Below, piece by piece: positions 1 to 9,015 of a stretch of DNA of 64,000 bases. The notes beneath the pieces were generated by a model. That model did not search any database. It saw nothing but the letters and a program-made list of their open reading frames with translations, and was not told the DNA's origin. Numbering within the stretch: the first letter of the stretch is position 1; the number at the start of each line of letters is the position of its first letter. This DNA is from Marinomonas algicola (GTDB taxonomy: Bacteria > Pseudomonadota > Gammaproteobacteria > Pseudomonadales > Marinomonadaceae), in the NCBI RefSeq assembly GCF_014805825.1, contig NZ_CP061941.1, positions 1,736,001-1,800,000 of the forward strand. The letters are read 5' to 3'. Made by a program: the position numbers and the translations under genes.

Positions 1-1
1 A

Positions 2-391
2 TATGAAGAAATTTACAGTTTGGTTCTCGATGAGTTAAGACGAAGCGGTTACGCAGAGCGTATCCCTGCTGGGGTTGTTTTAACGGGTGGGACGTCTCAA
101 ATTGAAGGTGCTATTGACTTGGCTGAAAAAGTGTTTGATATGCCTGTAAGGCTCGCCTACTTAGATGAAGTGCGAGATGTGTCTGAAGTGGTTGATAGCC
201 CTATATATTCGACAGGTGTTGGTTTATTAACACTTGGTGGTAAAGATTATGGCTCAAAAGGTATTTCATCTTCTAGAGCGCAAAAAATAATGAGTGAAGT
301 TCCTGATGTAGTTAACGTTGATACTAGGTCTCCAGTGAATATTTCAGCAATGTGGCGAAATATGAAGCATTGGTTTCAAAGTAATTTGTAG
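2..391 (+). CDS. ftsA: Cell division protein FtsA, C-terminal part
   Basis: This is the C-terminal end of FtsA, the actin-like ATPase that tethers FtsZ to the membrane and recruits later divisome proteins. The reading frame is open from the first base, so the gene starts outside the window. The visible 129 residues include the actin-fold nucleotide-binding segment GVVLTGGTSQIEG, and the protein ends with MWRNMKHWFQ followed by a short tail, resembling the amphipathic membrane-targeting helix of the family. ftsZ follows after a short gap, the usual division-cluster order. Identification is firm from the GGTSQIEG motif together with this context. Confidence 0.95.
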   Translation, partial: YEEIYSLVLDELRRSGYAERIPAGVVLTGGTSQIEGAIDLAEKVFDMPVRLAYLDEVRDVSEVVDSPIYSTGVGLLTLGGKDYGSKGISSSRAQKIMSEVPDVVNVDTRSPVNISAMWRNMKHWFQSNL

Positions 392-434
392 TCAGGAATA
401 ATAGCAAGTAACTAATTTGAGGAGCGATAGGTCC

Positions 435-1667
435 ATGAGTGTTTTTGATTTAGCTGATGATAATGTCTCTGATAACGCTGTAATCAAGGTTATTGGTGTT
501 GGTGGTGGTGGCGGTAATGCTGTCCGTTATATGTTGGAAAATCGCTTAGAAGGTGTTGAGTTTATTTGTGCAAACACGGATTCAAAAGCGTTAGTAGGTT
601 TTGAGACAGGTGTTTCTTTACAGCTTGGTTCGACAATTACTAAGGGGTTAGGTGCTGGTGCAAACCCAAGTGTCGGTCGCGATTCCGCTTTAGAGGATGA
701 AGAAAAAATAACTCAACTGATTTCCGGTGCCGATATGGTATTTATTACGGCTGGTATGGGGGGCGGTACAGGTACGGGTGCTGCTCCTGTTATTGCTAGG
801 GTAGCTAGAGAGTTAGGTATATTGACGGTTGCCGTTGTCACTCGTCCATTCCCTTTTGAAGGTCGTCGTCGGGCAAGGGTAGCTGATGAAGGGGTTCGCG
901 AGCTAAGAGAGAATGTTGACTCTCTAATTATCGTACCTAATGAGCGTCTGTTGCCTGTTTTAGGTAAAAATATTTCTTTGTTGAAGGCCTTTGGTGAAGC
1001 AAATAATGTTTTGTTTAATGCCGTTCAGGGGATAACGGACTTAATCATGCGACCAGGTTTGATTAATGTGGATTTCGCCGATGTACGTACTGTTATGTCT
1101 GAAATGGGTATGGCAATGATGGGGACTGGCACCTCTACTGGTGAGGACCGTGCTCGAGTTGCCGCTGAATCGGCAATTCACAATCCGTTACTTGAGGATA
1201 TTAATCTTAAAGGTGCTAGAGGTGTATTGGTAAACATCACGGCTAACGAAGAGGTTGGGCTTTCTGAATTTACAGAGGTTGGTTTAATCATTGAAGAGTA
1301 TGCGTCTGAAGATGCAACTGTGGTTGTAGGGTGTGCAATTGATCCTAGTGTCGGCGACGAAATGAGAGTGACGGTTGTTGCAACAGGTTTGGAGCGTTCA
1401 GAAAGTTCTGTTGTAGACTCTGCTTCAGCATCCTTAAACAAGGTTGTGGGCGACACTGTTGTGTCCTCTGTTTCAAGTGCATCAGTTGCACCTGTTAGTG
1501 ATGTTAAATCTGTTATTGCTCCTAAAGTGGTTAGTGAATCTCCAGTTCAGGTATCTGCCCCAGATTCTGAAAAGAATGACTCTGATGGTAATGCAAAGTC
1601 GACTTCCTCCGATGAAAAGCTCTCTTATTTAGATATTCCTGCTTTTCTGCGTCGACAGGCGGATTAA
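435..1667 (+). CDS. ftsZ: Cell division protein FtsZ
   Basis: FtsZ is the tubulin-like GTPase that forms the cytokinetic Z-ring. The 410-residue product shows the GTP-binding tubulin signature GMGGGTGTGAAP, an N-terminal glycine-rich loop (VIGVGGGGGNAV), a variable Ser/Val-rich linker from about residue 320, and the conserved C-terminal peptide DIPAFLRRQAD that binds FtsA and ZipA. The ATG giving MSVFDLADDN is chosen because GAGGAGCGATAGG lies just upstream; a TTG six codons earlier in the same frame would be unusual. The gap to lpxC contains an imperfect inverted repeat (GCAATGTGCAAA/TTTGCATTG) followed by T-rich DNA, possibly a weak terminator. Confidence 0.98.
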   Translation: MSVFDLADDNVSDNAVIKVIGVGGGGGNAVRYMLENRLEGVEFICANTDSKALVGFETGVSLQLGSTITKGLGAGANPSVGRDSALEDEEKITQLISGADMVFITAGMGGGTGTGAAPVIARVARELGILTVAVVTRPFPFEGRRRARVADEGVRELRENVDSLIIVPNERLLPVLGKNISLLKAFGEANNVLFNAVQGITDLIMRPGLINVDFADVRTVMSEMGMAMMGTGTSTGEDRARVAAESAIHNPLLEDINLKGARGVLVNITANEEVGLSEFTEVGLIIEEYASEDATVVVGCAIDPSVGDEMRVTVVATGLERSESSVVDSASASLNKVVGDTVVSSVSSASVAPVSDVKSVIAPKVVSESPVQVSAPDSEKNDSDGNAKSTSSDEKLSYLDIPAFLRRQAD

Positions 1668-1770
1668 ACAAAGTAAGCAATGTGCAAAGTTTGCATTGTT
1701 GTTTGTGTAAAATGGGTTAAATTGTTATTATAATGTTTATATTTTAGGTCTTTTTAATTGTAGGAAAGCA

Positions 1771-2682
1771 ATGATACGTCAGCGAACCCTTAAAAATATT
1801 ATTCGCGCTACAGGAGTTGGTCTGCATTCTGGCGAAAAAGTATACTTGACTCTTAAGCCAGCTCCAGTTAATGCAGGTATTATCTTTGTTAGAACTGATT
1901 TAGAGCCAGCGATGGAAGTTCATGCAAATGCTGAGGCTGTAGGCTCTACAAATTTAGCGACAGCTCTATCCAGTAATGGCGTTACCGTTAGTACTGTTGA
2001 GCATTTGCTTTCTGCAATGGCGGGCTTGGGAGTTGATAATGCTTATGTGGAAGTAAGTGCAAGTGAGTTGCCTCTTATGGATGGGAGTGCGAGTCCGTTT
2101 GTATTTTTGCTGCAATCGGCTGGTCTTGAAGAGCAAAATGCTTACAAGAAATTTATTAGAATTAAAAAGCCTGTGGTTGTTAGGGATGGAGACAAGTTTG
2201 CCTCTTTAGAGCCTTACTCAGGATTTAGGTTGTCATTTTCAATTGACTTTGATCATCCAGCGATTGGTGAAGATGTGCAGTCTACGGTTGTTGAGTTTTC
2301 AACAACGTCTTTTGTCAAAGAAATAAGTAGAGCTAGAACGTTTGGTTTTATGAAGGATTTAGAATACTTCAAAAATAACAATTTAGCTCGCGGTGCAAAC
2401 ATGGAAAATGCCGTTGTTCTTGATGAATATCGTGTCTTAAATGATGAGGGCTTGCGCTACCACGATGAGCTTGTTAGGCATAAGGTTCTCGATGCTATTG
2501 GTGATTTGTATTTGTTGGGGCACAGTTTGATTGGCGAATATAAGGCGAACAAATCAGGTCACGCGCTTAACAATGCATTGCTAAGAGAGCTGTTGGTTCA
2601 AGAGGATGCTTGGGAATACGTCGTTTTTGAAAGTGAAAGCCAACTATTGCCTATTTCGTATTCTGAGCCTGTTACGGCTTAG
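1771..2682 (+). CDS. lpxC: UDP-3-O-acyl-N-acetylglucosamine deacetylase LpxC
   Basis: LpxC is the zinc-dependent deacetylase that catalyses the committed step of lipid A synthesis, so this is a Gram-negative with lipopolysaccharide. The 303-residue length is normal. The zinc ligands are visible: His78 in VEHLLSAM, and His237 and Asp241 in HKVLDAIGDL. The start MIRQRTLKNIIRATGVGLHSG is typical, with AGGAAAG upstream. Its position between ftsZ and secA is the classic gammaproteobacterial order, and a terminator follows the stop codon. Confidence 0.97.
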   Translation: MIRQRTLKNIIRATGVGLHSGEKVYLTLKPAPVNAGIIFVRTDLEPAMEVHANAEAVGSTNLATALSSNGVTVSTVEHLLSAMAGLGVDNAYVEVSASELPLMDGSASPFVFLLQSAGLEEQNAYKKFIRIKKPVVVRDGDKFASLEPYSGFRLSFSIDFDHPAIGEDVQSTVVEFSTTSFVKEISRARTFGFMKDLEYFKNNNLARGANMENAVVLDEYRVLNDEGLRYHDELVRHKVLDAIGDLYLLGHSLIGEYKANKSGHALNNALLRELLVQEDAWEYVVFESESQLLPISYSEPVTA

Positions 2683-2704
2683 TTTCTCGTATTATAAAAA
2701 CGGT

Positions 2705-2737
2705 AAAAGGCTGAGCATTGTGCTTGGCCTTTTTTTT
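2705..2737 (+). terminator. Rho-independent terminator after lpxC
   Basis: AAGGCTGAGCA and TGCTTGGCCTT form an 11-bp stem with G-U pairs around a short TTG loop, followed by a run of eight T. It separates the ftsZ-lpxC unit from secA. Confidence 0.8.
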
Positions 2738-2823
2738 GTGTCTGTTTTCTTGAATATATTATGTTTTGTCTATATTGATCTGATAGACTCTAGTAATTAT
2801 TAATTGGCGGCGTTGAATTTAAG

Positions 2824-5541
2824 ATGTTAGGAAATGTCATAAAAAAAATTATCGGTACTAAGAATGACCGAGAAGTGAAACGATTTAAAAAAATTGTTAA
2901 TCAAATTAACCAGTTTGAAGCTAGTCTTGTCGATTTGTCTGATGATCAGCTAGCAAAAAAGACGCTTGAATTTAGGGAGAGATTCTCTTCGGGTGATACT
3001 TTAGACTCCATGATGCCTGAAGCATTCGCAGTAGTTAGAGAGGCGAGTAAGCGAGTTATGGGTATGCGCCATTTTGACGTGCAGTTAATCGGCGGTATGG
3101 TCCTTCATGAAGGCAAAATTGCTGAAATGCGAACAGGTGAAGGTAAAACGCTGGTTGCTACCTTAGCTGTTTATTTAAATGCTATAGCTCAAAAAGGCGT
3201 TCATGTTGTTACTGTGAATGATTATTTGGCGAAAAGGGATGCGAACTGGATGCGCCCTTTGTATGAGTTTTTAGATATGTCTGTTGGTGTTGTTCATTCT
3301 GGACAATCTAGGGAAGAAAAGCGTGCTGCGTATTTAGATGATATTACTTACGGAACCAACAATGAGTTTGGCTTCGATTATTTACGCGATAATATGGTTT
3401 TTAAACTGGAAGATCGAGCTCAGAGAGATCCTTTTTTTGCTGTAGTTGATGAAGTTGATTCGATTTTAATAGATGAAGCTAGAACGCCTTTGATTATTTC
3501 AGGTGCTGTTGAGGATAGTTCTGAGCAATATCGAAAAATTAACATGCTAGCGCCTCTACTAACTAGGCAGGATGAAGGTGAAGATGCTGAAAGTGGGCAC
3601 TACACATATGATGAATCACAAAGAAACATAGAGCTTACAGAAAGTGGTCATACTTTTGTTGAAGAATGGCTTGTTGAGCAGGAAATGCTATCGGAGGGCG
3701 ATAGTTTATACGCGGCCACTAATCTCACTTTACTGCATCATGTTCACGCCTGTTTGAAGGCATATGTGATTTTTCAGAAAAATGTAGATTATGTTGTTCA
3801 GGAAGATCAAATTGTTATTGTGGATGAGCATACCGGTAGGACAATGCCTGGTCGTCGTTGGTCAGAAGGGATTCATCAGGCCGTTGAAGCAAAAGAAGGT
3901 GTGACAATTCAAGCGGAAAGCCAAACCCTTGCATCAACAACGTTCCAAAACTACTTCAGATTATATGAAAAGCTTTCTGGAATGACGGGTACTGCTGACA
4001 CTGAAGCATTTGAATTTCAACAGATATACGATTTAACTGTTGTTGTTATTCCAACCAATAATGCTGTGCAACGTAAAGATTATAATGACCTTATCTTTAT
4101 GACAACAGAAGAAAAATATGCGGCGATCGTTAAAGATATTTTAGAAAATGTTGAGTTAGGGCGCCCATTACTTGTAGGTACCGCTTCAATTGAATCTTCA
4201 GAGCTGTTATCTGATCATTTGGAAAAACAAGGCATTAAGCATAATGTACTAAATGCAAAACAACACGATAGGGAAGCTCAAATTATTGCTGAGGCTGGCC
4301 GTCCGGGAGCCGTTACTATTGCTACCAACATGGCTGGCCGTGGTACGGATATTGTACTTGGTGGTAACTTGCAGGTTGAAATTACTCAATTGGGTGAAAA
4401 TGTACCTCAGGAAAAAATAGATGCACTTAAGCTTGAGTGGCAAACAAGGCATGAGGCTGTTTTGGCGTCAGGTGGTTTGCATATAATTGGTACTGAACGA
4501 CATGAATCTCGTCGTATAGATAATCAATTACGAGGTCGTTCTGGTCGTCAAGGTGATGTGGGTTCTTCACGCTTCTATCTCTCTTTAGAAGACAGTTTAA
4601 TGCGAATTTTCATGTCTGATCGTATTAAAAACATGATGAAAGCGCTTGGGATGGAGAAAGGTGAGGCGATTGAGCATAAGATGGTTTCTAATGCCATCGA
4701 AAAAGCTCAGCGTAAGGTTGAAGGACGCAACTTCGATATGCGTAAACAATTGATTGAATACGATGATGTCGCAAATGATCAAAGGCAGGTGATTTATAAT
4801 CAGCGCTTTGAAATGATGAAGTCTAGTGATTTGTCCATGGTTATTGTTGGTATGCGTGAAGAGATTGTTGCGGGGGTTATTGATGAATTTATTCCGCCAC
4901 AAAGTGTATTTGATCAATGGGATTTAGCTGGTTTAGAAGAAAAGATCCTTCAAGACTTTTCATTGAGTTTGCCTATTCAGCAATGGGTATCAGATGATAA
5001 GCAACTCTACGAAGAGCCTTTACGAGAAAAAATTCTGACGGCCTTTCTTGATGACTATACTGAGAAAGAAAGTGTTGCTGGAGCAGAGTCTATTCGTATG
5101 TTTGAGAAGCAGGTGCTTCTTCAGGTCTTGGATTCACTATGGAAAGAACACCTTCAGACAATGGATATGTTGCGTCAAGGTATTCATTTACGAGGGTATG
5201 CTCAGAAGAATCCTAAACAAGAGTACAAAAGAGAATCATTTGAACTATTTCAAAACTTACTTGAGCAAATTAAATTTGACGTTATTCAGATTGTAACTCA
5301 AGTTAAAGTTCAATCACCTGAAGAGTCTCAAAAAATTGAGCAGGCTCGCAGGGAGTATGAAGAGAAGATGAAATTAAGTGCTTCTCATGCGTCTCCATCA
5401 GGAGCACTTGATGCGCCAGAGAATTCGCAAAAATCAGATTCTGACTCAGAAGATCTAACCGTTCCTAAGGTTGGTCGGAACGAAGTTTGCCCATGTGGTT
5501 CTGGTAAAAAATATAAACATTGTCATGGTAGTTTAGTTTAG
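2824..5541 (+). CDS. secA: Preprotein translocase ATPase SecA
   Basis: SecA is the motor ATPase that drives unfolded preproteins through the SecYEG channel. The 905-residue product carries Walker A MRTGEGKTLVATL near residue 105, the DEVD Walker B box in VVDEVDSILIDEART near residue 209, helicase motifs TNMAGRGTDIVLGG and GRSGRQGD, and a C-terminal zinc SEC-C motif CPCGSGKKYKHCHG that binds SecB and phospholipid. The ATG fits the family N-terminus, with GGCGGCG upstream. argJ begins 15 bases after the stop, so co-transcription with argJ and mutT is likely. Confidence 0.98.
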   Translation: MLGNVIKKIIGTKNDREVKRFKKIVNQINQFEASLVDLSDDQLAKKTLEFRERFSSGDTLDSMMPEAFAVVREASKRVMGMRHFDVQLIGGMVLHEGKIAEMRTGEGKTLVATLAVYLNAIAQKGVHVVTVNDYLAKRDANWMRPLYEFLDMSVGVVHSGQSREEKRAAYLDDITYGTNNEFGFDYLRDNMVFKLEDRAQRDPFFAVVDEVDSILIDEARTPLIISGAVEDSSEQYRKINMLAPLLTRQDEGEDAESGHYTYDESQRNIELTESGHTFVEEWLVEQEMLSEGDSLYAATNLTLLHHVHACLKAYVIFQKNVDYVVQEDQIVIVDEHTGRTMPGRRWSEGIHQAVEAKEGVTIQAESQTLASTTFQNYFRLYEKLSGMTGTADTEAFEFQQIYDLTVVVIPTNNAVQRKDYNDLIFMTTEEKYAAIVKDILENVELGRPLLVGTASIESSELLSDHLEKQGIKHNVLNAKQHDREAQIIAEAGRPGAVTIATNMAGRGTDIVLGGNLQVEITQLGENVPQEKIDALKLEWQTRHEAVLASGGLHIIGTERHESRRIDNQLRGRSGRQGDVGSSRFYLSLEDSLMRIFMSDRIKNMMKALGMEKGEAIEHKMVSNAIEKAQRKVEGRNFDMRKQLIEYDDVANDQRQVIYNQRFEMMKSSDLSMVIVGMREEIVAGVIDEFIPPQSVFDQWDLAGLEEKILQDFSLSLPIQQWVSDDKQLYEEPLREKILTAFLDDYTEKESVAGAESIRMFEKQVLLQVLDSLWKEHLQTMDMLRQGIHLRGYAQKNPKQEYKRESFELFQNLLEQIKFDVIQIVTQVKVQSPEESQKIEQARREYEEKMKLSASHASPSGALDAPENSQKSDSDSEDLTVPKVGRNEVCPCGSGKKYKHCHGSLV

Positions 5542-5556
5542 ATTGGAGTTTTATTA

Positions 5557-6777
5557 ATGGCTGTTGGTGAATCTAAGTTTCCAGAAATTCCTTTAATTGA
5601 TGGTGTTCGTATTGGCTACGCCAAGGCGGGTATAAAAAAAGCAAATCGTAAAGACGTTGTGCTTTTTGAGATTTGTGAAGGGGCATCTGTTGCGGGTGTT
5701 TTTACATTGAACGCATTTTGTGCGGCACCAGTAACCTTGTGTAGAGAGCATTTGTCAAAAGCGCCTGCACGTTTTTTACTCATTAATACTGGCAATGCTA
5801 ACGCAGGTACCGGTGTTAAAGGCATGAGCAATGCGCAAAAATCCTGTGCTGCAGTGGCCGAAATTGCGGCTATAGAACCGGCACAGGTTTTGCCGTTTTC
5901 TACGGGTGTGATTGGTGAGCCGCTTCCGATTGATAAGTTGTTGTCTTCGTTACCTGAGGCTTTTAGTCGTCTTTCTTCTGGGAAGTGGCTAGATGCTGGG
6001 GAGGGTATTATGACAACAGATACTCGTCCTAAGGGGGCCTATCGCTCTTGTGAATATGAGGGGTTGTCATTTAACTTGGCAGGTATTTCAAAAGGCGCAG
6101 GCATGATTCGACCAAACATGGCGACGATGCTCGGTTTTGTGGCCACTGATGTTGCTATAGATCAGAGCCTACTTCATGAAATCCTCAAAGATGTGGTTAA
6201 TAAGAGTTTTAATCGAATAACTATTGATAGTGATACCTCCACAAATGACTCCTGTATGTTGATTGCAACGGGCAAAGCAGGTAATGAAAAAATAACTGAT
6301 TTGAGCTCGGATTTTGCAAGGTACTTTATTGAGCAGCTTACCTCTATTATGCAAGAGCTCGCTCACGCTATTGTAAAGGATGGCGAAGGCGCAACTAAGT
6401 TTGTTTCAGTTGAGGTTGCAGGTTCAGAGTCAAAAGAGGATGCAACAAAAGTGGCTTTTGAGATTGCGCATTCTCCTTTGGTTAAGACGGCACTTTTTGC
6501 ATCTGATCCTAATTGGGGGAGAATTCTTGCTGTTGTGGGGAGGGCGGGGCTAAAGTCATTAGACGTTTCAAAAGTAGCGATATTTATTAATGATGTTGAA
6601 ATTGTGAAGGAAGGTGCGCGTTCTGATTCATATACTGAGGAGTTGGGTCAATCGGCTATGTCACCAGAAAATATTCATATAAAAATTGATCTTGGTCTAG
6701 GGCTGTCTTCGGATATTGTTTGGACTACAGATTTGTCCCATGATTACGTAACCATAAATGCTGAGTACCGTACCTAA
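5557..6777 (+). CDS. argJ: Bifunctional ornithine acetyltransferase/N-acetylglutamate synthase ArgJ
   Basis: ArgJ transfers the acetyl group from N-acetylornithine to glutamate (and in bifunctional members also uses acetyl-CoA), recycling acetyl groups in arginine synthesis. The 406-residue length is typical. The self-cleavage site is visible as RPNMATMLGF, with scission expected between Ala and Thr near residue 189, giving alpha and beta chains; TTDTRPKGAY is another conserved block. Its stop codon overlaps the mutT ATG by one base (TAATGA), pointing to translational coupling. Whether it is bifunctional cannot be told from sequence alone. Confidence 0.96.
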   Translation: MAVGESKFPEIPLIDGVRIGYAKAGIKKANRKDVVLFEICEGASVAGVFTLNAFCAAPVTLCREHLSKAPARFLLINTGNANAGTGVKGMSNAQKSCAAVAEIAAIEPAQVLPFSTGVIGEPLPIDKLLSSLPEAFSRLSSGKWLDAGEGIMTTDTRPKGAYRSCEYEGLSFNLAGISKGAGMIRPNMATMLGFVATDVAIDQSLLHEILKDVVNKSFNRITIDSDTSTNDSCMLIATGKAGNEKITDLSSDFARYFIEQLTSIMQELAHAIVKDGEGATKFVSVEVAGSESKEDATKVAFEIAHSPLVKTALFASDPNWGRILAVVGRAGLKSLDVSKVAIFINDVEIVKEGARSDSYTEELGQSAMSPENIHIKIDLGLGLSSDIVWTTDLSHDYVTINAEYRT

Positions 6778-7160
6778 TGATTATTGATGTAGCCGCCGGT
6801 GCCGTTGTAAGGGATGGTTTGGTGTTTGTGGCTTTCAGATCTGATCTTAAACATCAAGGTGGGCTGTGGGAGTTTCCTGGAGGTAAGTGTGAACTGTCCG
6901 AGGCAGCTGATTTGACTTTAAGAAGAGAGTTGAAAGAAGAGATTGGTGTTGTCGTTACCTCGCAAAAATACGTCTTTTCTGTTGAGCATGACTATGGAGA
7001 TAAAAAAGTACGATTGCACTTTTATATTGTCGATGGTTTTGAAGGAGAGCCCTATGCCGCAGAAGGGCAGCTAGTGAAGTGGGTGTCTCTTGATCAGTTG
7101 TCAGACTTAAATTTTCTAAAGGCGAATCAAGAGTTTGTAAGTTTTTTGCAAAATCAGTAG
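6777..7160 (+). CDS. mutT: MutT-family 8-oxo-dGTP diphosphatase (Nudix hydrolase)
   Basis: MutT hydrolyses 8-oxo-dGTP and so prevents A:T to C:G transversions. The 127-residue protein contains a complete Nudix box starting at GGKCELSE and continuing through RRELKEEIGV, with the metal-binding REL-EE residues. The N-terminal VAAGAVVRDGLVFVAFR and WEFPGGK are characteristic of MutT. The gene overlaps argJ by one base. In many gammaproteobacteria mutT follows secA, which supports MutT rather than a generic Nudix enzyme. Confidence 0.92.
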   Translation: MIIDVAAGAVVRDGLVFVAFRSDLKHQGGLWEFPGGKCELSEAADLTLRRELKEEIGVVVTSQKYVFSVEHDYGDKKVRLHFYIVDGFEGEPYAAEGQLVKWVSLDQLSDLNFLKANQEFVSFLQNQ

Positions 7161-7180
7161 TATACTTTAGTGTGCGGGTT

Positions 7181-7214
7181 AAATTAAAAAAGCGCATTAG
7201 CGCTTTTTTAATTT
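7181..7214. terminator. Bidirectional terminator between mutT and the receiver gene
   Basis: A perfect 15-bp inverted repeat (AAATTAAAAAAGCGC, loop ATTA, then its complement) has an A-tract on one side and a T-tract on the other, so it can terminate both converging genes. The stop codon of the minus-strand gene lies inside the right arm. Confidence 0.9.
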
Positions 7215-8005
7215 AAAATATTGCTAAGCAGTTCCCTGACTGTGTTTGGGTCAAATGGTTTGTCGCAAATAGCATCTACTCCAGCTTGCGCTATATTGGC
7301 TAAATGAGATTCGTTTGACTCAGAGCTTACCATTAATACGGGGATTTGAGCTAGCTCAGGGGTCATTCGTATTAATTCAGTTAATTCCCGGCCATCCATT
7401 TCAGGCATGTTATAATCTGTTATTACTAGGTCATATTGTGTGATTTCAAGAAGAGAGATAGCATCTTTTCCGTTCTCAGCTTCATCAAACTGTTCGATTC
7501 CCATACTCATCATGGTTCTCATAATGTGCTTTCTGGCAAGACGGCTATCATCTACTACTAGTACTTTTAAGTCTTTTGGATCGAAAAATTCAAGATCAAT
7601 GTCTGTATTGCTAATGTAAGATGTAGTTGCCTTAATGGCTCGAGTTAGGTCTTGGCTATCAAAAGGTTTGGGTAAAATGGCCAACACGCCAGATTGGCGT
7701 AAGCTTTCTAGATAGACCTTGTTACGTTCGCTTGAAATTAACATGAAGGCTTGTCCTTCAGTCTCTGGGTTGTTTCTGATCTTTTGTAGTAGGTCGTCAG
7801 CCGTGCCATCGGGCAAATACATAGAAGAAATGATGAGGTCGGGAGAATGTTCTTTTAGGATATTAATCGTGTCATTGATATTTGATGCCTCTTCTATATT
7901 GTTGATGCCAGCGCCAGTCAATGATCTAGTAATTAACTTTCTTTGAACGTCCGAAGGTTCGATAAGTAAAACGGATAGATCTTGGGTAAAGATTTGATTT
8001 GCCAT
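7208..8005 (-). CDS. Tandem receiver-domain response regulator (first receiver degenerate)
   Basis: The 265-residue protein consists of two CheY-like receiver domains and no output domain. The second receiver (about residues 145-265) is canonical: VLVVDDSRLARK, phospho-acceptor in ITDYNMPEMDG, and the lysine in CDKPFDP. The first (about 10-125) lacks the acidic pair (LLIEPSDVQR) and has Ser where the phospho-acceptor Asp should be (IISSMYLPDG), though it keeps Ser and Lys switch residues. It is therefore probably a pseudo-receiver with a regulatory or dimerisation role. No partner kinase is adjacent; the target, perhaps chemotaxis or a phosphorelay, cannot be named. Confidence 0.9.
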   Translation of the reverse strand: MANQIFTQDLSVLLIEPSDVQRKLITRSLTGAGINNIEEASNINDTINILKEHSPDLIISSMYLPDGTADDLLQKIRNNPETEGQAFMLISSERNKVYLESLRQSGVLAILPKPFDSQDLTRAIKATTSYISNTDIDLEFFDPKDLKVLVVDDSRLARKHIMRTMMSMGIEQFDEAENGKDAISLLEITQYDLVITDYNMPEMDGRELTELIRMTPELAQIPVLMVSSESNESHLANIAQAGVDAICDKPFDPNTVRELLSNILN

Positions 8006-8118
8006 TTATTTTCTCGTATTCAATATTCTATAGTTTTGATTGAGGTTATCATAAAGTTAATAAATAATGTTTACTGTTTTGTTTGTAAAATGTATTTCTA
8101 CAGAGCGAGGGTGTTTAA

Positions 8119-8397
8119 ATGGCGATGGCTAGTGCATGTCATATATTGGTAAAGACTAAAGATGAGGCCAATAAATTAAAAGTGAGATTAGATAAAGGAG
8201 AAGACTTTTATCAGTTGGCAAAAAAACATTCTACTTGCCCTTCATCTAAAAAGGGGGGAGATTTGGGGGAGTTTAAACAGGGGGATATGGTTAAGTCATT
8301 TGATCAAGCTGTGTTTAAAGGTCCGTTGTTAAAGGTTCAGGGTCCAATAAAAACCCAATTTGGGTTTCATTTAATCAAGGTGTTGTACCGTAATTAG
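8119..8397 (+). CDS. ppiC: Parvulin-type peptidyl-prolyl isomerase PpiC
   Basis: A 92-residue single-domain parvulin, a cytoplasmic peptidyl-prolyl cis-trans isomerase. Family hallmarks are the ASACHILVKT start, the block STCPSSKKGGDLGEF, and the closing FGFHLIKVL. There is no signal peptide, unlike SurA or PpiD. Length equals the usual small PpiC. The ATG at the start gives MAMASACH; an internal ATG two codons later is equally possible. The next gene follows after about 27 bases on the same strand. Confidence 0.93.
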   Translation: MAMASACHILVKTKDEANKLKVRLDKGEDFYQLAKKHSTCPSSKKGGDLGEFKQGDMVKSFDQAVFKGPLLKVQGPIKTQFGFHLIKVLYRN

Positions 8398-8424
8398 TTA
8401 TATTTATCGTTAAGAGAGGTTTTT

Positions 8425-8853
8425 GTGTTTAAAGCTATTAAAGTAACTGAAAATTATTATGTATCGCCACAGATTTTTCCTGAAGATTTGCTAGAAATAA
8501 AGAAAATGGGTTTTGATTCAATTATAAATAATCGTCCAGATGGTGAATCAGAGGATCAGCCAGTAGGTGAGGAGTTGAGGGAGGCGATTGAAACTGAAGG
8601 GTTTACATATTATAAAAACTCAATTGTATTGACAAACTTGACACAGCGTGAAGTGGATTTGCAGGCTGGGTTTTTAGCAACCTCTAAAAAAACGTTAGCG
8701 TTTTGCAGAACGGGGACTAGATCATCAGTCCTATGGGTCTTAAGTGAGAATCGTAAAGGGAAAAACTTTGATGATTTAGTTAAGTTTGTCGAATCTAAAG
8801 GTGTTGCTTTAGATCGCTGCATGGAGATTATGCAAAAAAATAAAGTTGATTAA
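8425..8853 (+). CDS. DUF442/TIGR01244-type phosphatase-like protein
   Basis: This 142-residue protein resembles the small DUF442 family (beta-lactamase-hydrolase-like phosphatase domain). It starts with a YVSPQIFPEDL stretch typical of the family, contains INNRPDGE, and has the cysteine phosphatase P-loop FCRTGTRS (C-x5-R). Members related to dual-specificity phosphatases are linked in some bacteria with sulfide handling or biofilm; the substrate here is unknown. A GTG start is chosen because AAGAGAGG lies 7 bases upstream. It may be co-transcribed with ppiC. Confidence 0.85.
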   Translation: MFKAIKVTENYYVSPQIFPEDLLEIKKMGFDSIINNRPDGESEDQPVGEELREAIETEGFTYYKNSIVLTNLTQREVDLQAGFLATSKKTLAFCRTGTRSSVLWVLSENRKGKNFDDLVKFVESKGVALDRCMEIMQKNKVD

Positions 8854-9015
8854 GTTAATTGCTGGAGACAGATTTATTGGTGAAAGGTCTAATCAACCCT
8901 AAATTAAATTGTGATCATTAGTTAGTTAAATTAGTACCAAGGTACAGTAGTTTTTATGCCGCAGATAACCTATTTTATAGAGTAATTAAAACTCTTCGAA
9001 GGAATAGGTACAAAT

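Noticed and set aside
2606..2803. 65-residue frame overlapping the lpxC end
   Set aside because: It overlaps lpxC out of frame, spans the terminator and has a composition typical of noncoding AT-rich DNA.
8914..8930. CRP-like half-site TTGTGATCATTAG upstream of the adhesin
   Set aside because: Only one half matches, the symmetric half is missing.
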